The position numbers and the translations under genes are program-made. From positions 307,549,224-307,613,223 of the forward strand of contig CM030361.1 of assembly GCA_017893485.1 (NCBI GenBank): a DNA stretch of 64,000 nucleotides, in the 5' to 3' direction. This DNA comes from Hemerocallis citrina. Lineage: Eukaryota; Streptophyta; Magnoliopsida; Asparagales; Asphodelaceae. The notes beneath the pieces are model-generated. The model was not told where the DNA came from. It did not search any database and saw nothing but the letters and a program-made list of their open reading frames with translations. Shown here one piece after another: positions 42,601 to 53,300 of this stretch (the stretch's first letter is position 1; every line of letters begins with the position of its first letter).

Positions 42601-45600
42601 GGTTCAGTCGACTGTAGTAGGATTCAGTCGACTGTACAGATCTATTCTTTAGGATTTGTTGCAGTAGTTACAGATTTGGTTCAGTCGACTGTAATAGGCT
42701 TCAGTCGACTTATGTAGGCTCAGTCGACTTAGTAGGCTCAGTCGACTTAGTCTTGACACTACAAGATAGAAGGAAAGAAAATACATGTTAGAAAACAGTG
42801 AACAAGAAATTAAATCAGCTATGAAGGAAAACTGTGTTGGGTAAAATAAGCAACTGCATTATCAAGATAAAAGATACGAAGCTTAGAAGCTTTAAAGGAT
42901 TAAGGATAGAAGCCCAAAATTTAGTATAAAAGAGAAGATCATCGATTAAGGAATTAATCGTTTGTTAAGTTTTAGAGAAGATCATGTAATTTCGTTCTTT
43001 CCAAACGATCCAAATTAAAGCCATCATGAATAAATCCCATGATGCAAGGAAAGCATGCTTAACACAACCTGGTTTACCATGCACCTACCATGCCTTCTTA
43101 CAGATGGCCTATTACAGAAGAATGAAAGTACAGTTAATAAATTAGATGCCTCGTGTTTTCGATATGTGTAAGGAAAAGGGGGCATTTCTGACCTAAATCC
43201 AATTTCCTTTTATTGAGGATCTCAACCGTAAGAAGTTTGTTGTGAATAGTCAATCACGTTAGAATTTTGACTTTAAGGGGGGCAACGCATTTACACACAA
43301 TTTTAGAGAACAGGGAGATGACACAACCGGAGTTGAGAAAGTTGTAGCAAGATTTAACTGAGTAAGAACCCGAATTAGTCCAACGCCATGAAATGTCATC
43401 TAGTGGTTGCCAACTATATGAGCGTAATAGCATCAGTAAATTATGATATAGAGGTAGCATAGAGATGGGAAGAGCCCTTTTAAACGAGATATGCCAATCT
43501 TTAGAGTTGTTGTGGTAAACAAGATAAGCGTCCATCAAAGAATGTGGATTGGCAGCCAAAAAAAATAATTGACGGAAATTCGAGGCAATTTTGTTGTTAC
43601 CAATAAAAAATTTTGTCCAAAATTTAACTGTCGATCCATTACCACAAATCTTATGCAGGCCGCATTTAAAAGGTTCAACCACTTTCCAGATTGAAGAGGC
43701 TAAGGAAGAGATACTGTGATGAAGTTCCCAAACTTTATAACGTTTATGGTATTGGAGGGAAACTTTATGACGTAAACCCAAAACCGAAATCTTAGTTGGA
43801 TGAGATTGGAGTTCCGGTATAGCAGAACCGGAGATAGACCATTTGCGAATCATGAGAGTAACAGATCAAATAGTGAATGTTTTTTTGCCAACTGATCAAG
43901 AAGAATTTTGGGCGACGGACACTTAGTGACAGTGTCACCGTTGGAGCAAGCATTGATGGCCCAGGCCCAATTCGGATGGACAATTGATAAAACCCATATT
44001 TTGATCACAAAATGCACTTAATATATTTTCTCAATTGCCCAAAAAAAGTTATGGGCAGTTAGTTAGCATGTGCACTGCATTGCATTCTTTTATGGTATAT
44101 AATGCTAACAATTAAACGCTTCTTTTTAACCGGTTATCCCCTCAATATCAATGGGTAATTGTTGGGCTAAATAAAAAAAGGCTATCCTGAAATTTTAGAA
44201 AAATTGCCTCAACTTTTCTTATGTTGCAAAATTGTACCCTTAGGTTTCCATGAGAAACTAAGAATACACATATTTGATCACAAATTGCACTTTTACATCA
44301 ATTGTCAATTGCCTACGGTAGTTTTTTTGGGGTGCATTTAGCCTAATAACTATTATTCAATTTTCGATGTTTCTTTTATAATGCTAGACTAGATATTGGA
44401 AGCCTCATTTATTCCATATCTCTGATTGTAAATTTTAAAGATTGTCATGTATTTGTTTGTGTGATGATGACAATTTCGTTGTAATTTGTAAATGTTATGT
44501 AGCAATGAAGCTTGCTAGTATAGATTACATGAGATGAATGAATGAACCAACCGCCCTTCATTCGGATTGAATCGCCTTCCTATGATGGCGTAAGGAAGAA
44601 GGACATGTATTTGTACATTATTTTTTGAAAGTATGTACACTGTTTACAACTGCTGAGTTTTCCCCGTCAAAAGGGGGTGGTGAAGAGCATTAACCCTCTG
44701 TTTTGCTTCCAATTGTTTTAGCTTCTTAACGATTGATTGATGATCTCTGCGATCTTTTTTACTGTCGTAAAATCTTCATGGAATGCAAAAGATAAATATT
44801 CTGGAATTACATTCTAACTTCGAGGTTCAATTCAATAATTCCAACAGTAAACCAGAACAAAATTTCCTAGATGAAATTTGAACAAGAATCTTTGAAATTG
44901 TCTATGTTGTGTGGTTACTGCTTTAATGGGATTCACTGTCAATACTTCAAAGGCTTGAACTGTCTGAGAATATTATACACAGTTATTGTATAAAATTCCT
45001 CGCTAAAACATAATAATATCATGATGAACATAATCTTTGGTGCATTCAGATAAACTGATACACAGTTTTTGTGAAACTGGTTTGAAATTGTCACGATCGT
45101 GCTCTATATATATGATCTCAATATGCATCTAAAATTACATTGTCCGTGTTTAGTCCTGTATTATTTCCACAACGAATAAATAATAAACTAATGTTTTCCA
45201 TGATTTTATAGTTTTTCGTATTTTGTATGAATGCAGTGGTGGATGAGAAGCCAAAGGATCCTGAAAAATGTATTTTGAAGAAAGATCCTGAAAAATGTTG
45301 CAAGCGAGAAGAGAGCTCTGCATCCTCCTGTGAGGTACAACTAGTCTGTATTATATTTGTAATAATTGTTTGAACTATGTATTTACCTTTAAAAAAAAAC
45401 TCTATGTGAAGTTGTTATTTGACGATGTTCTCCTTTCCTATATATGTAGGGATCAGCATGTCAATGGCGTCTGAAAGACAAGGAAAAGGGGCATAAAGCG
45501 TCGAACTGGAGGACATGGAACAAGGGGAACAATGCTGTGTACAACTTCTTGGTGTCTCTCAACTGCTACAACAGTAAGAACCTCCCACCTCCTCATGATT

Positions 45601-45650
45601 CTCCTCTTCACCGACGCGTCGCTCCTCAGCCTTTAAGTCAAAAGGATTAG
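39693..45650 (+). CDS. candidate host gene, three exons, 143 aa, unrecognised product
   Basis: Exons are 39693-39825, 45237-45334 and 45450-45650. Donors are AG/GTATTT and GAG/GTACAA; acceptors are tgcag and tgtag. Phases 1 and 0 join without stops to TAG at 45648-45650. The start is the first of two adjacent ATGs after a C/T-rich leader. The N-terminus is Ala/Thr-rich (a short ACG codon run), then SPSFRYYFQDP. Exon 2 holds a duplicated KDPEKC motif and is Lys/Cys-rich. Exon 3 has three Trp and a Pro/His tail. No signal peptide or membrane segment is seen, and I do not recognise the family. A donor-like aaca/gtaaga inside exon 3 (near 45571) could extend the gene into further exons, and small exons inside the 5.4-kb intron cannot be excluded. 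Confidence 0.6.
39826..41018. other. first part of intron 1 of the host gene
   Basis: AT-rich, with a T-run of about 18 at 40421-40438. No gene or element is recognised. Confidence 0.5.
41541..42153. mobile_element. Harbinger-type MITE (613 bp), nested in the intronic LINE
   Basis: Ends are GAGCATCCACAATGG and, reversed, GAGCATCCACAGTGG, with TAA on both sides (41538-41540 and 42154-42156). Internal palindromes (agacgggaaatgatctcccgg near 41788, ggacggggtatgtttccccgt near 41865, acggaatatgatataccgt near 41977) follow the same pattern as the subterminal palindromes of the 7.9-kb element. There is no coding capacity. Confidence 0.88.
42420..42780. repeat. cluster of cagtcgact palindromes
   Basis: agtcgact or ttcagtcgact occurs about seven times between 42605 and 42750, with repeated ttacagatct words before it. 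It lies inside the span of the intronic LINE and may be part of a further nested element whose ends I cannot place. Confidence 0.55.
43989..45236. other. last part of intron 1 of the host gene
   Basis: AT-rich. It includes two diverged copies of a segment around atttgatcacaaa(a/t)tgcact (near 44000 and 44275). No gene is recognised. Confidence 0.45.
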
Positions 45651-46310
45651 TCTCAGCTAAATCGCTTTCCTGCCTGTTCGGTGAACCAAAAAACTTCTAT
45701 ATAAAAAAAAGCTCCATCGGCTAATTTGTTGGATGATCTTCGTTCTTCTTGATAGATTTTGTTGCTTTCTTTCGCTGCTGGAGGCACATTGTATGATATA
45801 GACGAGGATTTGTAACTGTGGTCGGAATTGCAAGGGCTAGTTGTAGAACCACGCGTAAACTGATTCTTTCTAATCGATAACAACTGGAAATATGGATGGT
45901 GGATAGTCCTATATGAAAAAGAAAAAAAAAGAGATAAAAATGCAATGTTGTTGGATCTCATGTGCATTCATAGTAGTGCAAATCTGATTGGCACAAACTG
46001 TTATGGTCTGTATAAAAATTGATTGTAACAATATTTAACTAGATTAATGGTACAAACCGAAACTATTTATACCAAAGACCAGTTACATTAGTTAGTACAT
46101 TAAAAAGTAATTGTAACATACTTGGTTATATTCGTTGTTTCTTGAGTTTGTATACTATACACTATAATTTGCCCGAGTCCTTCTGGGTGCCGTGTGGCAA
46201 GACAAAATTTGGCGGAGTGGCTGGAATCGTTCATTTAAACTTGTATTGCTTCAGTGAGTCTGTATTCTCTTCTCGTCTCTACCGGTTGAAGTACATAAAA
46301 AGTTTGGAGA
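45651..46310. other. 3' flank of the host gene
   Basis: Probably starts with the 3'UTR. No clear gene or element is seen up to the G3 target duplication at 46311. Confidence 0.4.
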
Positions 46311-46315
46311 AGATC

Positions 46316-46850
46316 TGATATTGTTTGTTTTTGTGGTGTGGGGGCAGCAGGTGTGGGTTCTTGTAATTTATGAAGAGGAAGCTGTGGTACTGGCGTCGAT
46401 AAGATCCTAGGGTATAGGACCGGCTCGGGAGTAGCAGGGGAGAGGCAGAGGCTGGGCGCTCCGCTCAGATCTACTTGTCGATGTTGGGTGAAGTAGCTCG
46501 GCTCGGATATAGTAGCTCGACTCGGCCTTGTGTACCTTCACACTGCCTAGAAATACCGGGAGAAGTCCCAGCGGCAGGCCCTCCGACAATCTAGTCAGTC
46601 ACTGAGAAAGCAACAGTAACTAGGGTTCAAATGGGAAAAAAGTTTATTACCTCTAGAAGTGAGGAGGGGGGCTGGTATTTATAGACCAAGGTAAACGGGT
46701 TTGAGACCCTACCGGGCCGGGTTGGACCCGTTCACCCATGGGCCTGAACTGGTTGAAGCCCAACCTGATGCTGGACTTGATGATGGCGGGAAAGTGAGTT
46801 TTGAGGAGATCTGAGGGCCCTGATTGCGCCACTTTCTTTATTCCATATCA
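46316..46850 (-). repeat. 3' LTR of G3 (535 bp)
   Basis: Minus strand TGATATGGAATAAAG to a TATCA end, with TATAAATACC near 46683. It pairs with 57706-58239. Confidence 0.92.
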
Positions 46851-46866
46851 CAAGCCTCCCACTCAT
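46851..46866 (-). other. polypurine tract of G3
   Basis: The minus strand reads ATGAGTGGGAGGCTTG, directly before the LTR TG. Confidence 0.75.
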
Positions 46867-48306
46867 GCAGGGCGGTGTGAAAAACAATTGTGGAGAAGTA
46901 GTCTGGATCTACGGAGAAGAGTGGCAAAGAGAGTTTTCTAGGGTCTTTTTTGGGGTCGGGGCCTAACCGAGGCCATTCCGGGAGGCCGAGCAGCCGGTAC
47001 TTCCCTAAGTGTGGACGACCAAGCCCTGGTGATCCCCCAGAACTCAAGGCAAGGGGGGTCAGTGCGGAGTGCCGAGGTTGGCGGATATCGTCGAGGTCGG
47101 TTTTTGGGTCGTCGATCCCAAGGTGATCTCGGTTTAAGGCAGCTACCCGTGCTCGACATCATCGTCGAGGGTCAAGGCTTAGGGGGTCGGTTCGGAGTGT
47201 CGAGCCCATAGCGACTTAGCTTTGTGGAAGCCACCCCTGTGCTCGAAATCACCGTCGAGGGTCGAGGCTTAGGGGGTCGGTTCGGAGCGTCGAGCACATA
47301 GCGACTTAGCTTTGTGGAAGCTACCCCTGTGCTCGAAATCACCGTCGATGGTCGAGGCTAAAGGGGTCGGTTCAGAGTGTCGAGCCCAAGCAACTTAGCT
47401 TGTGAAAGCTACCCCTGTGCTCGAGATCACAGCCGAGCGTTGAGGCTTGGGGGGTCGGCACGGTACGACGAGCCCAAGCGACTTAGCTTGTGAAAGCTAC
47501 CCCTGTGCTCGTGATCACAGTCGAGCGTTGAGGCTTAGGGGGTCGGCACAGAGCGAAGAGCCCAAGCGACTTAGCTTTGTGAAGGCTATCCCTGTGCACG
47601 AGGTCACATTCGAGCGTCGAGGCTTAGTGGGTCGGCACGGAGCGACGAGCCCGAGCGACTTAGCTTGTGAAAGTTACCCTTGTGCTCGAGATCACAGTCG
47701 AGCGTCGAGGCTTAGGGGGTCGGCACGGAGCGACGAGCCCAAGCGACTTAGCTTTATGACGGCTACCCCTGTGCTCGAGGTTACATTCAAGCGTCGAGGC
47801 TTAGGGGGTCGGCATGGAGCGGCGAGCCCAAGACACTTAGCTTTGGGAAGGCTACCCTTGTGCTCGAGGTCACATTCGAGCGTAGAGGCTTAGGGGGTCG
47901 GCACGGAGCGACGAGCCCAAGTGACTTAGCTTGTGAATGCTACCCATGTGCTCGAGATCACAGTCGAGTGTTGAGGCTTAGGGGGGTCGGCACGGAGCAA
48001 CGAGCCCAAGCGACCTAGCTTTGTGAAGGCTACCCCTGTGCTCGAGGTCACATTCGAGCGTCGAGGCTTAGGGGGTCGGCATAGAGTGACGAGCCCCAGC
48101 GACTTAGCTTGTGAAAGCTACCCTTGTGCTCGAGATCATAGTTGAGTGTCGAGGCTTAGAGGGAACCGTTATGGAGGGAATCCTAGGAGTCGTTATAGGA
48201 ACCTTTTTCGCGAGAATTGAGGAGGCGTTATAGGAACTGTTTTTGCAAAAATTGAGGAGGCGCTACAGGAACCGTTTTTGCGAGAATCGAGGAGTCGCAA
48301 GTTTCC
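46867..48306. repeat. ~88-90-bp tandem array on the LTR side of the G3 antisense gene
   Basis: From about 47090 to 48160 roughly a dozen units follow the pattern aggcttagggggtcggcac, gagcccaagcgacttagctt, gaaagctacccctgtgctcg, agatcacagtcgagcg. 46867-47090 and 48160-48306 are unique or degenerate. The units are directly oriented with the array at 51640-52020. Open frames in the array are repeat artefacts. Confidence 0.88.
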
Positions 48307-48314
48307 TATATATA
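48307..48314 (+). promoter_or_regulatory. TATA box of the G3 antisense gene
   Basis: TATATATA is followed by a C/T-rich leader with a (CT)n run, about 150 bp before the ATG at 48462. Confidence 0.58.
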
Positions 48315-48461
48315 CGTTTCCCACACCCCTTTCTCATTTCTCACTTTCACACACTCTCTCTCTCTAGATCCCAGAGCTTCTCTCTCTAGAAGTTTTCCGT
48401 CACCGTCGACGAGTTTTCCGGCGATCTTCAGTGAGACTTCAATCAGCATAGTAATTTTAAA

Positions 48462-51400
48462 ATGTTTAGGGCTCAGTCCGGCTCTTTAGCTTCTACCCCC
48501 TGCAATGGTACTCGCACCGGTCTGTCGGATTCCTCTTCTTGGGAAAGGGACGAGAACGTGTATGTCGTGCAACCGCTTCATACTCGCAAGCCGTTTGTGG
48601 TGGAAAGTAGCGACTCGGATGAGGAGGAGCGTCCTGTCGAGGTCGTTGATGACGAGGACGAGGAGGTTCAATCTGCCGAAGGAGTCAATGACGAGAGGGG
48701 ACCGGTCGAGGGGTGCGCTCCACCAAAAGTGCCAGAGTTGAGGGTTAACAGACAGAGGGGATTGGCTCCTCCTCGAGGGCGTCCGTCCTTAAGCCGCTGG
48801 CCACTCCGTCGCTTGAGAAGTCTCCCAAGATTCAGAAGAAAAAGATGAAGTGGACCATGCCTAGATGTTCGAACAAGGCGATTGCTCCTCGAAAGCTGGA
48901 GGTCCCTTTCCTACCACAACCGTTATCGATCAGGAAGTACCCAGACGATGTTGGGGACTTGGTCCGTTACGGGGTACAACCCTCCTCGCCGAGCCATGTG
49001 AAGATCAAGATGGACGGTACCCCCACTATTCTGAAAGAGGAGAACCTGTCGGTGATTCGCACGAGCTACTTCATTGGGATGGAGTTCAAGTTGATGGTCC
49101 CCAACACCAGTCTTAGGCCTACCGACCCTCTGGCACCCTGGTATTGCATCTTTCTTGTGGACGCGTTCTCCTCGGGACTGAGGCTGCCAATCCACCTCTT
49201 CATCCATGAGATACTGAATTGGGCCTCGTTATGCCCGATGCAGTACGGTTCGAACATGTGGAAGCAGATGGTGAACTTCGTCTTGCTATGCGAGGAGAGA
49301 AGGATGGCCGCTGCGGCTGAACATCTTCCGAGCGATGCTGGGTGTTCGCTCGTCAGGCGAGTTAGAGAGGATTTATTACGTATCGCCTCGGAACGGGGGC
49401 AAGGTCGTGCATGGCCACCCTGACTCGATAACGGAATGGAAAAAGAAGTACTTCATCGTCAGAAGCGAGGAGCCATGGGAAATTCCAATTGGAACTTTTA
49501 TAAGCCTAACTTCAAGGGCCCCAAGAAGAGCAAACTTTTGGCCGAGGAGTGGACCTTTGTAGAGCGCCTCCGGAAGAGTAACAACATAAGTTGGCCGAAG
49601 GTGACAGCGAGTCACATGGCCCGCCTCGGACTGAGCCCCACCCCGTCTCGTATGTCTTTCGTTCGTTTTCCCTTTATGTAATTTTCTTTTGTGCTCATCA
49701 CTTTTTAATGGATTTTCGTGCAGAGATAGATCCGAATCGATCAAGGAGAAGAGGCTCGCCCTGAAGAGATAAAAGGCGGAGCAATCCGAGAAGGGAAAGT
49801 AGGCGGGGGGGGGGGTCTTTCAAAGCAACTCCCGAGGTCAGCTTGAGCCGAGGGCGAAGAGGGTGCGGTCCAGTCCGACGCGGGAGACTGCAGTCGTTCC
49901 GAGCTCCAACACCTTGAAGGTGACGGAGGTCGTGCAGGGGAGGTGTCCCCCCTCTCCGTGCCGATGCCCAGACCAAGGTCGGGGAAGAGGGGCTTCAGCC
50001 TTGGGCCCCTAACTGGGCCATCCGAAAGGGGGATACCCTGACCGAGGGTCCCATCACTGTGGAGTTTGTGGATAAGATGGCCATGCCCCGGGATCGGCAG
50101 AGCATGAGTCCCGACACCTTCGAGTTGGCTTACATGAGGTTGGCTCAGGCGAGCGTGCAGGTAAGTTTTGAGGCCTTGTACTTCTATTTTCATGCATCAG
50201 TTTCCACTTCGCTTGCTAAGTGTTTTACCTTGGCTACAGGCTTGTCTGTTCGGCGCTCAGGAGATGAGGCTCCACGAACAGGAGCTGAAGTACGAAAGGA
50301 ACCAGGCCAACTGCTTTAAGCGCGAGATGATGGACCTCAAACTCGCTTTGGTCGCTTCCCAGAAGCGAGAGCAGGCCCTGAAGGCTAACATGGCCTTGAT
50401 GGCTGACGATTGACTGAGGAAGGAGGCAACGCTGAAGAAGGCATTTGAGGTGGAGAGGGGGTTGCTCACCTTGAAAGCCCAAGACATGGTCATCGAGGCC
50501 CAGAATGAGGTGTACGACCGGGCCCTGGGCCACGTTAAACACTTCTATCCGACCTTGGACTTGACGGGCTTCGATTATGATATGGAGATCAACGAGCCAC
50601 CGAGGACCCCCGGGGGCGATGCTCAAGTTGAAGGGGAGACCGGAGCCGAGCTAGTTGTCGCCCCGTCGTCGCTATCGACGCCGAGGGAGAGGTTGGCCAT
50701 ACGCAGTAGTTGGTTTTCTTTTCCTTTTACCCCTTCTTTTTTAAATTGTATTTGCCGAAGGGGGACTGACCACCACAGTATTTTGTAAAGTCTTCTAATT
50801 TATAATAAGGAGTTTTTGTTTGGCCAAGTGTTTTGACTTTGACTTTTACTTTAATTTTGGGATAATCTTCTTTGTCTGTCCGACCCTTCTGACTTGTATC
50901 ATTTTAAGATTAGAAGTTAGGGACTGTGGGTCTCGGAATGATTTTTTTGTTTCAATTCTGTCAGATGTTAGCCTCCCTCCTTGAGTCGAATCCTCGACGA
51001 TCCGAGCTGACATGGCTTCAGAGCAAGATCAAGATATTAGAGTCCAGCCTTGATCGATATCGGAAGGAAGCTCGTGATCACGATGCAGCTTTCCACTACT
51101 TCCGAAACAAGTTGAAGGAGATGAGCGTGGAGGCGGCTCAATTGAAGAAGGCAATAGTCGACCGTGACCTGGAAGGTGTTGGCCTTGGATTTTCCATGTC
51201 AAGTACCTCGGTTCAAAGGCCTACCTCGGAGTCGCTCCTTCGCGAGGTTATTATGGAGAAAGAGATCGAGATTCAACATTACAAGACGATGTTAGGGCTT
51301 TCGGTTTCTTCGGGGGATGGGCGCCCCTCGGGCCGCGAGCCATCTCCGATTCGACAATTGGAATATGTGAGGCCGGGCGATGCTCAAAGCTCTGTGGCCG

Positions 51401-51504
51401 ATGTGTCTACCTTGGCTGCTCCTATGGGTTCTGGCGGCCAGGCCGCGGAGCCTAGTCGCTCGGCGGGGTTTGAGTTAGCTGGTGTTAGCCCGGAGGGGAT
51501 CTGA
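48462..51504 (+). pseudogene. antisense extra gene of G3, four exons, frameshifted
   Basis: Exons are about 48462-49649, 49724-50160, 50240-50690 and 50965-51504. Boundaries resemble those of G1: donors GTATGT and GTAAGT, acceptors tgcag, acag, gtcag. The start MFRAQSGS parallels MDRAQSGS of G1, and the globular part is close to G1 (KYPDD, YGVQPSSPS, LRPTDPLAPWYC, DSITEWKKKY, EEPWEIP). Frameshifts lie near 48840, 49310 and 49480; stops lie in exon 2 (TAA near 49770) and exon 3 (TGA near 50411). Exon 4 (180 codons, coiled coil then Ser/Gly-rich) is open to the natural stop. It is the closest relative of the intact G1 gene. Confidence 0.78.
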
Positions 51505-51573
51505 GGATAGTTTAGGTCGAGGAGATAGTCGTTTGTAATAATTATTGTACCATGGCCTCCCGAGGTGTTTCTT

Positions 51574-51579
51574 AATAAA
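51574..51579 (+). terminator. poly(A) signal of the G3 antisense gene
   Basis: AATAAA lies 70 bp after the stop codon, just before the second tandem array. Confidence 0.55.
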
Positions 51580-51639
51580 AACGACTTTCGATTTTATTCA
51601 TTCATTTTTTATCTTTTATTTTGGTATCACTGGGGGTTT

Positions 51640-52020
51640 TGAGGCTTGAGGGTCGACACAAACCGTCGAGCTCTTGTGCCTTAGCTTGAGAAAGCTACCC
51701 ATGTGCTTGAGATCACTGTGAGGTGTCGAGGCTCGAGGGTAGGCACAGAGTGTCGAGCTCAGGTGCCTTAACTTGAGAAAGCTACCCATGTGCTCGAGAT
51801 CACTGTGAAGTGTCGAGGCTGGAGGGTCGGCACAGAGCGTCGAGCTCAGGTGCCTTAGCTTGAGAAAGCTACCCATGTGCTCGAGATCACCGTGAGGTGT
51901 CGAGGCTTGAGGGTCGGCACAGAGCGTCGAGCTTAGGTGCCTTAGCTTGAGAAAGCTACCCATGTGCTCGAGATCACCGTGAGGTGTCAAGGCTTGAGGG
52001 TCGGCGCAGAGCGTCGCTCT
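51640..52020. repeat. ~87-bp tandem array on the integrase side of the G3 antisense gene
   Basis: Four to five units carry gaggctcgagggtcggcacag, gagcgtcgagctcaggtgcc, ttagcttgagaaagctaccc, atgtgctcgagatcaccgtg. The block ttagcttg(a/t)gaaagctaccc followed by tgtgctcgagatcac is shared with the array at 47090-48160, in the same orientation. Confidence 0.88.
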
Positions 52021-52157
52021 GTTTGTGGAAAGTGCATGGGCTTATATAGAGAACTAGAAATGAAAACGAGAAAGAAATAAGGCTATTTACTTTATTCTTT
52101 TTCATACAAAAAGGGCTGGCACGTAGTACCGATTACAAGAGGTCGGTTACATAAGGA

Positions 52158-53300
52158 CTAATCCTCCCCTTTGAGGAACCTGATGAGGTGCTCTGCGTTC
52201 CACGGCCTCTTCACGATTCTGCCTTCCAGGTCCGTAAGTCGGTACGTACCGGGGCGTACCACTTCGGAGAACTTATATAGCCCCTCCCAGTTGGGGGCCA
52301 ACTTTCTCTTTTGGCAGGGATCGGATACCGATAGTTTCCTGAGCACGAGGTCGCCCAGCTTGATGTTGGTAGGGCATACCTTCTTGTTGTAAAAATTTTC
52401 TATGCGTTGCTGGTATATGCTCCTTCGGACGGCGGATTTTTTCCTTACCTTGTCTATTAGATCCAAGTTGGCTCTGAGGTCCATTTAGTTGTTCTCCTCG
52501 TCGAACGCCATGATCCTGGGTGAAGGGAGGCCGATCTTTAAGGGGATAACCACCTCTGTACCGTAGGTTAGGTTGAACGGTGACTCGCCCGTGGGGATTC
52601 TTTTCGTCGTCCGGTGCGCCCAGAGTAAACACGCCAATTTGTCGACCCATAGCCCCTTCGGTGAATTGTCCAATTGCTTCTTAAGGCCGTAAAGGATTTG
52701 GCAGTTCGCGTTTTCGACCTGGCCATTTGACTGAGGATGACATATGGATGAGAAACGTTGTTGGACACCGAAGTCTTCGTAGAACTTCCGAAAGTTTTTG
52801 CCTAGGAATTGGGTCCCATTGTCTGTGATGAGGACCTGTAGGATCCTGAACCGGCAGATGATGTGCTTCCAGAAAAATTGCTTAGTTTGGTGCTCCGTGA
52901 TTATGGCCAGGGGCTCTGCCTCGATCCATTTGGTGAAGTAGTCGATGGCCACCACCAGGAACTTCCGTTGGCCCGTCGCTTTCGGAAAAAGACCGACCAA
53001 GTCCATCCCCCACATAGTAAAGGGTGTTGAACTGACAAGGGAGCGAAGGTTGGCTTGTGGAAGCCTTTTTACCGAGGAGACTCTTTGGCACGGACCACAT
53101 CTTTTTTACGAGGTCTTGGGCGTCTTGCAACATGGTCGGCCAGTAGTATCCGTGATTTAGGGCATTTCTGGCGAGCGACTTGCTCCCCATGTGGCATCCC
53201 CCGACCCCTTCATGCAGTTCTTTCAGAGCGTATTTGGCCTCGTCGGGGGCTAGGCAGCGTAGGTAGGGCCTTCCGTCGGTAGTTGTGTACAAGCGCTTGA
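52158..53300 (-). pseudogene. G3 integrase, frameshifted
   Basis: The zinc-binding region (ALKELHEGVGGCHMGSKSLA, HGYYWPTMLQDA) is followed by a frameshift near 53015. The DDE core then reads MWGMDLVGLF, LITDNGTQF and NGQVENANCQI. TAG at 52485-52487 interrupts, and the C-terminal part (KLGDLVLRKLS, KLAPNWEGLYKF) runs to the stop at 52158. Confidence 0.85.

Larger units (their letters stand above)
41033..43974 (-). mobile_element. 5'-truncated LINE in intron 1, flanked by a 14-bp duplication
   Basis: GATGGACAATTGAT occurs at 41019-41032 and again at 43975-43988. The insert starts with a short T-run on the plus strand, which is the poly(A) end of a minus-strand LINE. The minus-strand frame at 43853-43254 encodes the C-terminal LINE region (SSIWKVVEPFKCGLHKICGNGSTVKFW, ISWRWTNSGSYSVKSCYNFL, APLKVKI), after the RT core and into zf-RVT. 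RT and endonuclease are missing through 5' truncation. A Harbinger-type MITE (41541-42153) sits inside. Confidence 0.75.

Noticed and set aside
47447..47893. 148-aa frame in the G3 tandem array
   Set aside because: It is made wholly of the ~88-bp repeat, and neighbouring units break it.
46867..48160. CRISPR-like spaced repeats
   Set aside because: Units are contiguous, diverged and GC-rich with no unique spacers, and the DNA is plant nuclear.
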